A program made the translations under genes and the position numbers. From assembly GCA_964429385.1 (NCBI GenBank), contig CAYSBR010000008.1, positions 1 through 64,000 of the forward strand: DNA of 64,000 nt. Direction: 5' to 3'. Below are positions 26,634 through 35,957 of the stretch, piece after piece. This DNA comes from UBA2377 sp964429385. Its GTDB lineage: Bacteria > Verrucomicrobiota > Verrucomicrobiia > Opitutales > Opitutaceae. The first letter of the stretch is position 1, and every line of letters starts with the position of its first letter. Below the pieces are notes generated by a model. The model had not been told where the DNA came from. It saw only the letters and a list, made by a program, of their open reading frames with translations, and searched no databases.

Positions 26634-28151
26634 ATGTTCGAGCTTACGGATCAACCGATTGATGGAGCGGCATTGCGGGCGCGGCTGGCCCGGCCCGATG
26701 CCGGTGCCTGCGTCGTGTTCGAGGGCTGGGTGCGCAATCACCATGCGGGCAGGCCGGTCACGAAGCTCGAATACGAAGCCTTTGACGAACTCGCGCGGCT
26801 CGAAGGCGCGGCCATCATGGCCGAAGCCGGACAATCTTTCCCGGGCTGCACGGTGCTCTGTGTCCATCGCACGGGTTCGTTGCCCGTGGGCGAAATGGCG
26901 GTGTGGGTCGGCGCGGTATCGCCGCATCGGCATGCGGCTTTTCTCGCCTGCCGACAGGTCATCGAGGAGGTGAAGAAACGTCTGCCGGTCTGGAAGAAAG
27001 AGCATCATCCCGACGGTGCGGCCGAGTGGGTGAACTGCACCGCCGAAGCGGTCGCCGCGCGGCTTTCGGAGAAAAACTATTATGCCCGGCAGATGGCGTT
27101 GCCGGAGGTTGGCGAGGCGGGTCAGACGGCGCTCGGCGCGGCCGATGTGCTGGTGGTCGGCGCGGGTGGGCTGGGTTGCCCGGCCTCGCATTATCTGGCG
27201 ACCGCCGGGGTGGGCCGGCTTACGCTGGTGGATGCGGGCAAGATCGAGGTTTCCAACCTTCACCGGCAGATCCTGTTCACGGCGGATGATGTGGGGGCAA
27301 ACAAGGTTGTGGTCGCCGCGGCCCGGTTGCGTGCGTGCAACCCGCTGGCCCGGGTTGAGGCGCTGCCGGTGGATGCGACTCCGGGCAACATTCGCACATT
27401 GGTGGCCGGGCGGACGGTCGTGCTCGATTGCACCGACAATTTTGCTTCGCGCTTTCTGCTGCATGACGCCTGCCGGCAGGCGGGCGTGCCACTCGTGCAG
27501 GCGGCGGTGCATCGTTTCGAGGGCGAGTTGAATCTCTTCCGCCCGGGCGACACCGGTTGTCTGCATTGCTTGTGGTCCGGGCGACCGGCCGCCCAGTTGG
27601 AGGGGGCGGAGAACTGTTCCGGCGGTCCGGTCTTTGCACCGGCGGTCGGTTTGCTCGGGATTCTGCAGGCGGCCGAAGCCATTAAGCTGATCCTCGGGCT
27701 GCCGGTGGACGGCACGCACACGCGGCTGGTCAATCTGCTGGATGGTACGACGCTGGCGATCGAGCGGGCGGCGGATCCCGCCTGTCCGGTTTGTGGTGCG
27801 GCGGCGGTGCAGACTTCTGCGCCGCGGGACGACGGCACGGTGTCGGCTGTGGTGCTGGATGAGGAGGCGCTGCTGGCCCTCGGTGCGGTGCAGTGGGTGG
27901 TGCTGCTGGAAGCGGGCGAGTCACTGGAGCCGGCGGCGGCGCGGCCGCAAACGACGATTTTGCCCCTGCACGATCTGGCAGGGCTGAGGGAATTGGCGGG
28001 GAGGGGAAATCGTCTGGTGCTGGCCTGCCGTCATGGTCTGCGCAGCGCGGCTCTCGCCCGGCTCCTGCGGGCGGAAGGATTTGGGCAGGTCTATGCCTTG
28101 GCCGGCGCAATGACCGCGATCCGTCGCGCAACCGCGCAGGAAATCCGGTGA
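26634..28151 (+). CDS. MoaE-MoeB-rhodanese trifunctional fusion
   Basis: 505-residue fusion. Residues 1 to about 140: MoaE, the molybdopterin synthase large subunit (CVVFEGWVRNHHAGRPV, SPHRHAAFLACRQVIEEVK and the catalytic Lys region WKKEHHPDGAAEWV). Residues about 148-395: MoeB/ThiF adenylyltransferase (VVGAGGLGCPASHYLA, SNLHRQILFT, DCTDNFASRFLLHDAC, zinc pairs CLHC and CPVC). Residues about 400-505: rhodanese with active loop CRHGLRS. One chain could therefore activate MoaD, provide sulfur and form the synthase with it. MoeB-rhodanese fusions are known; adding MoaE at the N-terminus is unusual. The ATG at 26634 begins the MoaE domain exactly. Confidence 0.93.
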   Translation: MFELTDQPIDGAALRARLARPDAGACVVFEGWVRNHHAGRPVTKLEYEAFDELARLEGAAIMAEAGQSFPGCTVLCVHRTGSLPVGEMAVWVGAVSPHRHAAFLACRQVIEEVKKRLPVWKKEHHPDGAAEWVNCTAEAVAARLSEKNYYARQMALPEVGEAGQTALGAADVLVVGAGGLGCPASHYLATAGVGRLTLVDAGKIEVSNLHRQILFTADDVGANKVVVAAARLRACNPLARVEALPVDATPGNIRTLVAGRTVVLDCTDNFASRFLLHDACRQAGVPLVQAAVHRFEGELNLFRPGDTGCLHCLWSGRPAAQLEGAENCSGGPVFAPAVGLLGILQAAEAIKLILGLPVDGTHTRLVNLLDGTTLAIERAADPACPVCGAAAVQTSAPRDDGTVSAVVLDEEALLALGAVQWVVLLEAGESLEPAAARPQTTILPLHDLAGLRELAGRGNRLVLACRHGLRSAALARLLRAEGFGQVYALAGAMTAIRRATAQEIR

Positions 28152-28227
28152 ACAGGGGGTGACTCTGTTTGATTGCGCCGTGGGACTGCAGCTCAACTTA
28201 AACCGCGGCAGGCTGACGCCTTTGCCG

Positions 28228-28309
28228 AGGTGGGCCGTGCGCTCCGCGCGGGGCGGCTTTTCTTTTCCCCTCCGCCATGAAGCCGCGCGGCGGAGCGCAC
28301 GGCCCACCT
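28228..28309. repeat. long intergenic inverted repeat (REP-like), copy 1
   Basis: A perfect 20-bp arm pair (28228-28247 and 28290-28309; right arm GCGGAGCGCACGGCCCACCT) with partial inner pairing (GCGGCTT). The same right arm recurs at 41115-41134 with one mismatch, so this is a dispersed palindromic element. It occupies the gap after the MoaE-MoeB fusion and may also stop transcription. Confidence 0.8.
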
Positions 28310-28384
28310 TCAGCCGACTTTCATGCGGAGCAAAGGGTAAACGCCGCGCTTGCCCTGGCGGAGGAGCGGGGTGAGCGTGGAGCA

Positions 28385-28684
28385 ATGCTTATTCACTCCG
28401 TGTATTTCTGGCTGAAACCCGAACTGACTGATGCGCAGCGCGCGGAATTTATCGCGGCGCTCAAGGCCTTGGAAGCGGTGCCGACGGTGAAGGCGTTTTA
28501 CCTGGGCAAGCCGGCGGGGGTGGCGGACCGGCCGGTGGTGGACAAGAGTTTTGATTACGGGATCACCTGTGTGTTTGAGAACCTGGAAGCGCACAACGCC
28601 TATCAGGTGCATCCGCTGCATGTGGCGTTCGTCGCTACGGGCAAGCCGATGTGGACACGGGTGCAGATCTACGACGCCGAGTAA
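28385..28684 (+). CDS. Dabb (stress-responsive alpha/beta barrel) domain protein
   Basis: 99 residues, soluble. Matches the Dabb dimeric alpha/beta barrel: MLIHSVYFWLKPELTDAQRAEF, LKALEAVPTVKAFYLGKPA, DYGITCVFENLEAHNAYQVHPLHVAF. Family members have varied or unknown functions. The ATG at 28385 starts exactly at the domain. Single gene between a REP-like hairpin and a 345-base gap. Confidence 0.85.
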   Translation: MLIHSVYFWLKPELTDAQRAEFIAALKALEAVPTVKAFYLGKPAGVADRPVVDKSFDYGITCVFENLEAHNAYQVHPLHVAFVATGKPMWTRVQIYDAE

Positions 28685-29029
28685 TCACGCGGCGATAGCC
28701 GGGCGGATTCACCCGCGGGGGGGATGGGGCCGGGCGGACTATTGTGCATTCCGGCCTGAAGTGGCGGTCTTTTGCCCCTTCGGGCTTGTGCTTTTGTTTT
28801 TTGTGCGCAGGGTCAGCTGCGTGAAATCGCAACACCTGCTCCTACCGAGCAAGCAATTGCTTACCTGACGCGGTCGCCCTGTATATTCCGGCGGCCGCGC
28901 GGTTGGTTGTGCGTGGCGCCGAAGCCCTCACACCCTGCTTTCCGGACTCCTGCTGGATTCCTCACGCCCCTTTGACGGGCTTTGCCCGTCCTTAACTCAA
29001 ACCCCGTAACTTCAACCCATCCATTGATC
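28685..29029. other. 345-base intergenic region
   Basis: No open frame with coding character. It holds a possible sigma-70-like promoter for the next gene (TTGCTT at 28857, TATATT at 28882, spacer 19) and a small hairpin GACGGGC-TTT-GCCCGTC at 28974-28990. Both are weak calls. Confidence 0.35.
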
Positions 29030-29443
29030 ATGAATCCCTCCACAACCACTATCCTTCCGACTCTTCGCATCTCCAGGACCGATCACGAGCGCCTGCGCCT
29101 GCTGATTGAAGTGGTGATCAAATCTCAGCCGCGCCTGCGGGAGGCCTTGCAGCAGCTCCGCACCGAACTGGAGCGGGCGGACGTCCTGGCTCCCGAGGTC
29201 ATCCCGCCCACCGTGGTGGTCATGGGCTCGAAGGTGGAGATCGAGGACCGCGAGAGCGGCGAGGTGGATGCCTACACGCTGGTTTATCCCGAATACGCCG
29301 ATGCGGCGGCGGGGCGGCTTTCGATCCTCGCTCCGATTGGCACCGCCATCATCGGCTTTGCCGAGGGCGACACTTTTGCCTGGCGCACGCCGGGCGGCAC
29401 GCGGCAGTTGCTCATCCGCAAGGTTGAGCCGCCGGCGGCCTGA
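29030..29443 (+). CDS. Rnk/GreA-GreB C-terminal-domain protein
   Basis: 137 residues. Helical N-terminal half (ISRTDHERLRLLIEVVIKSQ, QQLRTELERADVL) followed by the FKBP-like GreA/GreB C-terminal domain (VVVMGSKVEIEDRESGE, YTLVYPEYADAAAGRLSIL, APIGTAIIGFAEGDTFAW). This is the layout of Rnk, which binds RNA polymerase in the secondary channel. The N-terminus is shorter than the Gre coiled coil, so it is not a transcript cleavage factor. Confidence 0.85.
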   Translation: MNPSTTTILPTLRISRTDHERLRLLIEVVIKSQPRLREALQQLRTELERADVLAPEVIPPTVVVMGSKVEIEDRESGEVDAYTLVYPEYADAAAGRLSILAPIGTAIIGFAEGDTFAWRTPGGTRQLLIRKVEPPAA

Positions 29444-29719
29444 TGCATTTCGCCACCGCTCCGGTGGCATTCCACGCAACCCATCAACCCCATGAGCTTC
29501 GCATTGGTCTTCCATGACGACGCCCCCCGGAGACATTCCGGGGCGGGCAGGGCTGCGCCTCACTGTCGGGAATAGCAACCGGCAACGTGGAGGCGTGCCC
29601 CGCCGCGCTCCGCGTATGATCCGGGGAGGAAAACAAACGGCCCGGCCGCGATCTGCGGTCGGGTGATGTGTGCCTGCATCCGCAGATACAAAACCCGAAA
29701 TCCTCCAATCAATCCCGAC

Positions 29720-30409
29720 ATGACCTTACTTCACGTTTCCGATCTTCATTTCCGCCAGCCGTGGTTCCAGTGGCTGCGTGAGCATGCCCCCAACCACGAT
29801 GTGCTGATCATCAGCGGCGATCTGCTGGACCATCGCCGCACGGATGTTTCCGCCCAGATGGACTGGGTGGCCGAATGGCTGCGCGCCAGTCAGGTGCCCG
29901 TTGTCGTCAGCAGCGGCAATCATGACTTGGAATGGGACAGTGCGCGTTACCGCTGGCAGCCGGCCTACTGGTTGCGCCGGCTGGAGCCGCCGGTCTATGC
30001 GGATGGCGCGGTGCTGGGCCGCGGGGGCCTGCGCCTCGCCGGTATCGCCTGCACGCAGCGACCGCGCAGCGTGCAGGCCGATGTGTGGGTGGTGCACACT
30101 CCACCGGCCGGTACCGCCATCGCGCGCACCTCGGCGAGGCATGATCGCGGCGACCCCCTGCTCACCGCGACGATCCGCCGGGAAGCGCCGGCGTGGGTGT
30201 GCAGCGGCCACGTGCATGATGCGTCGGTATGGCATGACCAGATCGGCCCGACGACGGTCTTTAATCCCGGGGTGAATCCGCATGGGCGGTTTCCCAACCA
30301 TATCCTCATTGAGCCTGAGACGGGGGAAGCGCGCCGCATTTCCGATCGCCTGCAGGGCGAGGTCAGCGACGAGCGGATGCAGCTGCCTGACTCGCTGGCC
30401 TTCAGGTGA
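29720..30409 (+). CDS. metallophosphoesterase
   Basis: 229 residues, soluble. Calcineurin-like motifs in order: LLHVSDLHF, ISGDLLDHR, SSGNHDLEWD, VVHTPPAG and CSGHVHDAS. These supply the two-metal site. The substrate is not evident; homologues include nucleotide and DNA phosphoesterases. A strong terminator follows 6 bases after the stop. Confidence 0.88.
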   Translation: MTLLHVSDLHFRQPWFQWLREHAPNHDVLIISGDLLDHRRTDVSAQMDWVAEWLRASQVPVVVSSGNHDLEWDSARYRWQPAYWLRRLEPPVYADGAVLGRGGLRLAGIACTQRPRSVQADVWVVHTPPAGTAIARTSARHDRGDPLLTATIRREAPAWVCSGHVHDASVWHDQIGPTTVFNPGVNPHGRFPNHILIEPETGEARRISDRLQGEVSDERMQLPDSLAFR

Positions 30410-30414
30410 AATCA

Positions 30415-30446
30415 GAAAACGGCGGGACGCACGTCCCGCCGTTTTC
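30415..30446. terminator. strong palindromic terminator
   Basis: Perfect 15-bp stem GAAAACGGCGGGACG / CGTCCCGCCGTTTTC with a 2-base loop, T-rich on both strands. It ends the phosphoesterase gene just before psd. Confidence 0.88.
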
Positions 30447-30486
30447 TCCTGTTGCGCCCCGTCGGCTTTGCCTGAACCTGTCGGAC

Positions 30487-31386
30487 ATGGCCGCCGAACC
30501 CATCCGTTTTTACAACCGCTCCACCCGGCAGATCGAGATCGAGCAGATCTACGGTGAGAAATGGCTGCGCTTTGCCTACGAACACCCCGTGGGCGGCGCC
30601 TTTGTGTGGCTGCTGGCGAAGCGTCGTTTCTTTTCGGCCTACTTCGGCTGGCGGATGTCGCGCCGTTACAGTGCGCAGCAGGTGCTGCCTTTCATCATCG
30701 ACTACAATCTCGACACGACTGAGTTCGCGAAATCGCCGCTGCGCTACAAGACCTTCAACGAGTTCTTCTACCGGGCGCTCAAGCCCGAGGCCCGGCCCAT
30801 CGCCGCAGGTGATGGCGTGGCGGTGCTGCCCGCCGATGGCCGGCACCTGGCGTTTCCCGATGTGGACGCGGCGGACGGATTTTATGTGAAGGGGGCGAAA
30901 TTCACCCTGGCCGAACTGCTGGGCGATACGGCGTTGGCGGAAAAATTCGCCGGGGGGGCGATGCTCATCTCGCGGCTCTGCCCGGTGGATTATCATCGCT
31001 TTCATTATCCCGCGGCGGGGACCCCTTCCGAGCCGCGGTTGATCAACGGCTGGTTCTACTCGGTGAGCCCCATCGCCCTGCGGCGCAATGTCCGTTACCT
31101 CGCGGAGAACAAGCGCGTGCTCACGCTGCTGGAGACGCCGGCCTTCGGCGCCGTGGCGATCCTGGAGGTGGGCGCCACGAATGTCGGCAGCATCCGCCAG
31201 AGCGGCGTGCCCGGCCGACCGGTGGTGAAGGGGGAGGAGAAAGGCTATTTCAAATTCGGCGGCTCGTGTGTGATCACGCTTTTCCAGCGCGGCCGCATTC
31301 GCTTTGACGCGGATCTCGTGGAGCAAAGCGCCCGCTGCGTGGAAACCTACGCCAAGATGGGCGAGCGGCTGGGTGAGGCGGGATGA
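30487..31386 (+). CDS. psd: phosphatidylserine decarboxylase proenzyme
   Basis: Makes phosphatidylethanolamine. 299 residues, matching the longer clostridial-type/PSD-B length. Shows FNEFFYRALKPEARPI, AVLPADGRHLAFP, CPVDYHRFHYPAAG with the catalytic His, and the self-cleavage site FGGS260C, where Ser260 becomes the pyruvoyl group. Most enzymes have GGST or LGST here; the Cys after Ser is a small variation. The ATG at 30487 starts just before IRFYNRSTRQ. No pssA nearby. Confidence 0.92.
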   Translation: MAAEPIRFYNRSTRQIEIEQIYGEKWLRFAYEHPVGGAFVWLLAKRRFFSAYFGWRMSRRYSAQQVLPFIIDYNLDTTEFAKSPLRYKTFNEFFYRALKPEARPIAAGDGVAVLPADGRHLAFPDVDAADGFYVKGAKFTLAELLGDTALAEKFAGGAMLISRLCPVDYHRFHYPAAGTPSEPRLINGWFYSVSPIALRRNVRYLAENKRVLTLLETPAFGAVAILEVGATNVGSIRQSGVPGRPVVKGEEKGYFKFGGSCVITLFQRGRIRFDADLVEQSARCVETYAKMGERLGEAG

Positions 31387-31475
31387 CAGATGGCGTGCCG
31401 ATGGCGGAGCGCGGAATGGTTTAGCCCTTGCGCATTTCACTCCGAAATCCGCATGCTCGGCGCCGAAATCTTTCC

Positions 31476-31559
31476 GCCCGGGTGATGGAATGGCAGACAT
31501 GCGGGTCTTAGAAGCCCGTGCCGTAAGGCGTGCAGGTTCAAGTCCTGTCCCGGGCACCA
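31476..31559 (+). tRNA. tRNA-Leu (anticodon TAG)
   Basis: 84 bases with encoded CCA and a long class II variable arm. Acceptor GCCCGGG / CCCGGGC, anticodon stem CGGGT / GCCCG with loop CTTAGAA (TAG), T-arm CAGG-TTCAAGT-CCTG. Confidence 0.95.
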
Positions 31560-31756
31560 GTCTTCGCAAGGTTAGGGCTGGCCGCTTTTCCTTCGCTTTG
31601 CGGGCCGCGGAGCACAGGCCGCGCCGCGCTAAAATGTTCACGGCATAGTCATGGGGCGGGCAGAGGTAAATCCCTCGCAAGTGGCGGGAAAAGTGCTTGT
31701 GTTCAGTTCGAGCTGACAGTGATCCGCCGCCAGTGCGGCAATTCCGACCCCACCCC

Positions 31757-32812
31757 ATGAAAACATCCCCTGCGCTTTCGACGGTGCTTGTTGCCGTCTT
31801 GCTTGTCGCCACGCTTTCCCCCCGGGCCGCGGCGTGCACCCGTGTCGTTTATCTCGGTCCGGAGGACCGCATCCTCACCGCCCGCAGCATGGACTGGAAG
31901 GAGGACATCGGCACCAACCTATGGGTGCTGCCACGCGGGATCGAGCGCACGGGCGAGGCGGGCCCTGATTCGGTGCGGTGGGTTTCCCGCTATGGCAGTG
32001 TGATCGCCTCCGCTTACGACATCGCCTCTTCGGACGGGGTCAATGAGGCCGGACTTTCGGCCAACCTGCTCTGGCTGGTGGAGTCCGGGTATCCCGAGAT
32101 GCAGCCGGGCCGGCCGACCATCGCCATCTCGCTTTGGGCGCAATATGCGCTCGATTGCTTCGCCACCGTGGCGGAAGCGGTCGAGCATCTTTCCTCCGAG
32201 CCGTTCCTTGTGGTCACCAGCCATCTGCCCGGGACCTCGCGCCTGGCCACGCTGCATCTGTCGCTTTCCGATGCCACGGGCGACAGCGCCATCTTCGAAT
32301 ACGTGGAAGGCCGCCTGGTCGTCCATCACAGCCGCACGCATCAGGTCATGACCAACTCGCCCCTTTTTGACCAGCAACTCGCGCTTAATGAATACTGGCG
32401 GCAGATCGGCGGCACCGTCATGCTGCCCGGGACCAACCGGGCGGCCGATCGCTATGCGCGCGCCATGTTCTACATCAATGCGATTCCGCGGATTGAAGAT
32501 CGCACCCAGGCAACGGCCTCCGTTTTCAGCGTGATCCGCAACGTTTCGGTGCCTTTTGGCATCAACACACCGGAGGAGCCGAACATCTCATCGACCCGCT
32601 GGCGCACGGTCGTTGATCACAAGGACCGGCTTTACTATTTCGAATCCGCGGTTTCGCCCTCCATCTTCTGGGTGGATCTCGGCAAGTTTGATTTTTCCGC
32701 CGGCGCGCCCGTGCGGGCCCTCCGTCTCGGACCCGATCAATCGCGTGTGCTGGCGGGTGAAGCATCCGGTTTTTTCGAGGAATCCCGGCCCTTCCTTTTT
32801 CAGGGACTCTGA
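31757..32812 (+). CDS. exported choloylglycine hydrolase-family (linear amide C-N hydrolase)
   Basis: 351 residues. A signal peptide (residues 1-26) is followed directly by the N-terminal nucleophile C27 (AAACTRVVYLG), so export and exposure of the Ntn nucleophile coincide. Further family marks: RSMDWKEDIGTNLWVLPRG, VNEAGLSANLLWL, NSPLFDQQLALNEYW and PEEPNISSTRWRTVVDHKD. Members hydrolyse bile salts, penicillin V or N-acyl homoserine lactones; the substrate here is not predictable. tRNA-Leu lies upstream; the S9 peptidase gene follows 51 bases later. Confidence 0.88.
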   Translation: MKTSPALSTVLVAVLLVATLSPRAAACTRVVYLGPEDRILTARSMDWKEDIGTNLWVLPRGIERTGEAGPDSVRWVSRYGSVIASAYDIASSDGVNEAGLSANLLWLVESGYPEMQPGRPTIAISLWAQYALDCFATVAEAVEHLSSEPFLVVTSHLPGTSRLATLHLSLSDATGDSAIFEYVEGRLVVHHSRTHQVMTNSPLFDQQLALNEYWRQIGGTVMLPGTNRAADRYARAMFYINAIPRIEDRTQATASVFSVIRNVSVPFGINTPEEPNISSTRWRTVVDHKDRLYYFESAVSPSIFWVDLGKFDFSAGAPVRALRLGPDQSRVLAGEASGFFEESRPFLFQGL

Positions 32813-32863
32813 GCGCCGCGTATCGACTTGCGTGCCGGATTGGAGTCGGGCTCCACTGAGCGC

Positions 32864-34798
32864 ATGCGTAATCCATTTCGTTGGTTGGCCGTCGCCGGGG
32901 TGCTGGTGGCGGGGTTGCAGGCTGATGTGCTGCGTCCGGGTTCTAACCTGGTGGTCGAGGGCATTCCCGACGTGCCGCTGGAGCTGGTGCAGGAGGTGAA
33001 GCGTTACACCGAGGCGCGTTCCGCCAGTTTCGGTGGCTGGCATCCCGAAAGGCCGGAGATGCTGATCGGTACGCGCTTCGGCAACACGGCGCAAATCCAT
33101 CAGGTGTCGAGCGCGTTGGGGATGCGTCGCCAACTGACTTTCTTTGAAGAACCGGTGAGTTCGCTGGGCTACGACCCCGTGGCGGGTGGCTTTTTCCTGT
33201 TCAGCCGGGATGCGGGTGGTTCCGAATTCCGCCAGATTTACCGGTATGATTTCGCGACGGGTGAGGCCACGCTGCTCACCGATGGCGGCCGCAGCCAGAA
33301 CGGCGGCGTGGCTTGGAGCACCGCGGGTGATCGCATCACCTACGGCTCCACCCGGCGCAATGGCGCCGACCGCGATCTTTACGTGATGAACCCGCGTGAG
33401 CCGGCCTCGGACCGGCTGCTGCGGGAGATGAAAGGGGGCGGGTGGAGCGTCAGGGATTGGGCGCCCGACGATGCCCAGTTGTTGGTTTATGAGTATGTGT
33501 CGGTCAATGAAAGCCACCTTTGGCTGCTTGATCCTGCCACGGGGGAGATGACGGAATTCACGCCGCGGGACCGCCGGGGAGTCGCCTATGGCGACGCCGC
33601 CTTTACGAAGGATGGCAAAGGCGTGTTGGTGACGACCGATCAGGATTTTGAGTTCAAGCGCCTGGCCTACATTGATCTGGCCACGCGGGAGACCCGCTAT
33701 CTGACATCGGGCATCCTGTCCGATGTGGAGGGCTTCAGCTTGTCCAAGGATGGGCGCCATCTGTTGTTCGATGTGTCTGAGTCCGGGCTGAGCCGGCTCT
33801 ATCTGATGGAACTGGAGAATTTTGGCTACCGGCCGATCGAGCAGCTTCCAGTGGGCGTGATCGGCGCCGTTTCCTGGCATAGGGACAACCGCCATGTGGC
33901 GATCAGCCTCAACTCCTCACGTTCCCCTTCGGACATCCATGTGCTGGATGCCGCCACGGGTGAAGTGACCCGCTGGACGGAAAGCGAGTTGGGCGGGCTG
34001 GTGGCCGATCAGTTGAGCGAGCCGGAACTGATCCGCTGGAAGAGTTTTGATGATCTGGAGATCACGGGTTTTTATTACAAGCCGGCCGCCAAGTTCACCG
34101 GTCCCCGTCCGGTGATCATCAGCATCCACGGTGGCCCGGAGGGGCAATCGCAACCGGTGTTCATCGGGCGCGGCAACTATTACCTCAATGAACTCGGCGT
34201 GGCCATCATCTATCCCAATGTCCGCGGCTCCACGGGTTTTGGAAAAACCTTTGTGGCGCTCGACAACGGCTTCAAGCGGGAGGACTCGGTGCAGGATATC
34301 GGCGCCTTGCTGGACTGGATCGCACAGCAGCCCGATCTGGATGCCAGTCGCGTGATGGTGACCGGCGGCAGCTACGGCGGCTACATGACGCTCGCCTCGG
34401 CTGTTCATTTCAACGACCGCATCCGCTGTTCCCTCGCGGTCGTCGGCATCAGCAACTTCGTCACTTTCCTCAAAAACACCGAGGATTACCGCCGCGACCT
34501 GCGCCGCGTGGAGTATGGCGACGAACGCGATCCGGCGATGCACGCGCATCTGTTGAAAATCTCGCCGACCACGCGCGCGGCCGAGATCACCAAGCCGCTT
34601 TTCATTGTGCAGGGAGCCAACGATCCCCGCGTGCCGCGCACCGAGGCGGTGCAGATGGTGGAGACTGTGCGGCGGAACGGCTCTCCGGTGTGGTATCTTG
34701 AGGCGAAGGACGAGGGCCACGGCTTCCGGAAGAAGGCCAATGCCGACTATCAGTTCTACTCGACGGTGCTGTTTGTGAAGGAAAACCTGCTGCGTTGA
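32864..34798 (+). CDS. S9 family prolyl oligopeptidase-like peptidase
   Basis: 644 residues, probably exported (short hydrophobic N-terminus MRNPFRWLAVAGVLVAGLQA). N-terminal beta-propeller with repeated sheet motifs (GGVAWSTAGDRITYGS, FSLSKDGRHLLFD), C-terminal alpha/beta-hydrolase with triad S503 (GGSYGGYM), D587 (GANDPRVP) and H619 (DEGHGF). It cleaves short peptides, often from the N-terminus or after Pro/acyl groups. Convergent with the dehydratase gene, five bases apart. Confidence 0.92.
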   Translation: MRNPFRWLAVAGVLVAGLQADVLRPGSNLVVEGIPDVPLELVQEVKRYTEARSASFGGWHPERPEMLIGTRFGNTAQIHQVSSALGMRRQLTFFEEPVSSLGYDPVAGGFFLFSRDAGGSEFRQIYRYDFATGEATLLTDGGRSQNGGVAWSTAGDRITYGSTRRNGADRDLYVMNPREPASDRLLREMKGGGWSVRDWAPDDAQLLVYEYVSVNESHLWLLDPATGEMTEFTPRDRRGVAYGDAAFTKDGKGVLVTTDQDFEFKRLAYIDLATRETRYLTSGILSDVEGFSLSKDGRHLLFDVSESGLSRLYLMELENFGYRPIEQLPVGVIGAVSWHRDNRHVAISLNSSRSPSDIHVLDAATGEVTRWTESELGGLVADQLSEPELIRWKSFDDLEITGFYYKPAAKFTGPRPVIISIHGGPEGQSQPVFIGRGNYYLNELGVAIIYPNVRGSTGFGKTFVALDNGFKREDSVQDIGALLDWIAQQPDLDASRVMVTGGSYGGYMTLASAVHFNDRIRCSLAVVGISNFVTFLKNTEDYRRDLRRVEYGDERDPAMHAHLLKISPTTRAAEITKPLFIVQGANDPRVPRTEAVQMVETVRRNGSPVWYLEAKDEGHGFRKKANADYQFYSTVLFVKENLLR

Positions 34799-34803
34799 GA
34801 CCT

Positions 34804-35769
34804 TCAGCCTTGGGCGGCCGGGATGGCGGCCCAAGGCAACGCGTCGAGATCCACATTGCCGCCGGTGAGAATAATGCCGGCGCGCATTCCCCGCACGGGG
34901 GCCTGTTGTTCCATGATGGCGGCATAGGGCACGGCGGCAGAGGGCTCGATGATGATCTTCAGCTCCTCCCAAAGCTGGCGCATCGCGGTGGCGATGCCGG
35001 CTTCGGAGACGGTGACAACGGCATCCACCTGGCGCTGGATCAGAGCGAAGTTTCTTTCGCCAATGGTGGTGCGCAGGCCGTCGGCAATGGTGTCCACCTT
35101 GTCCGCCGCGACGATGCGGCCGGCGCGGAAGGAGCGCGCGGCATCATCCGCGCCCGCGGGTTCGCAGGCGATGACCTTGATGGCGGAGCGGAGGCTTTTG
35201 GCGGCGACGGCGGTGCCGCACAGCAGCCCGCCGCCGCCGACCGGACAGAGGATGAGATCGAGATCGGGCACCTCTTCCAGCAGTTCAAGGGCGGCGGTGC
35301 CCTGGCCGGCCATGACGTGCTCGTTGTCGAAAGGATGAATGAAGACGGCGCCCGTGGTGGCGGCGATCTGTCCGGCGGCCTGCTGGCGGGCGTTGTCGTT
35401 GGGCGCGCAAAAGGTGATGCGCCCGCCTTCGCGCTCGACGTTGCGGATCTTGGTCTTCGCCGCATTGCGCGGCATCACGATGTGGGCGGGGATCCCACGC
35501 AGCCGGGCGGCCCGGGCCAGCGCGGCGGCATGGTTGCCCGAGGAGTGGGTGACCACTCCGCGGGCGGCCTCGGCTTCGGTGAGCGCAAAGACCGCATTGG
35601 TGGCGCCGCGGGCTTTGAAGGCACCGATCTGCTGCAGGTTTTCGCATTTGAAGAACAGCGATCCGCCGGTGGCGGCATCGAGCGACGCATTGCGCACAAC
35701 GGGCGTGCGCACGATGTGCGGGCGGATGCGGGCGTGCGCGGTACGGATGGCGGCGAGGTCGAGGAGCAT
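34804..35769 (-). CDS. PLP-dependent threonine/serine dehydratase-like protein
   Basis: 321 residues, fold type II PLP enzyme. Lysine Schiff base K52 in GAFKARGA, substrate loop SSGNHAAALARAA, phosphate-binding CPVGGGGLL, and ILTGGNVD at the C-terminus. The length without a regulatory ACT domain fits catabolic threonine/serine dehydratase or serine racemase; these two cannot be separated by eye. Convergent with the S9 peptidase and divergent from the VOC gene. Confidence 0.88.
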   Translation of the reverse strand: MLLDLAAIRTAHARIRPHIVRTPVVRNASLDAATGGSLFFKCENLQQIGAFKARGATNAVFALTEAEAARGVVTHSSGNHAAALARAARLRGIPAHIVMPRNAAKTKIRNVEREGGRITFCAPNDNARQQAAGQIAATTGAVFIHPFDNEHVMAGQGTAALELLEEVPDLDLILCPVGGGGLLCGTAVAAKSLRSAIKVIACEPAGADDAARSFRAGRIVAADKVDTIADGLRTTIGERNFALIQRQVDAVVTVSEAGIATAMRQLWEELKIIIEPSAAVPYAAIMEQQAPVRGMRAGIILTGGNVDLDALPWAAIPAAQG

Positions 35770-35957
35770 GAGGGGAGTTTTCGATTTTTGATTCCCGGTT
35801 TTCGATTCAATTCCGAATGTCGTCGGGCCGGGCCTTGCCCGCGGATCATACGGATGATCCTGGTAGGCAAATCGCGCGGCGCCGCCGCACCCGAGGTCGC
35901 ACGTTGCATCCGCGCTTATTCGCGTGATTCGCGGGCGAAAACACCTACGGTTGGGCC

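Noticed and set aside
28857..28887. TTGCTT / TATATT promoter upstream of the Rnk-like gene
   Set aside because: Spacer of 19 and a leader of over 130 bases make it only a weak candidate; mentioned in the intergenic entry but not called separately.
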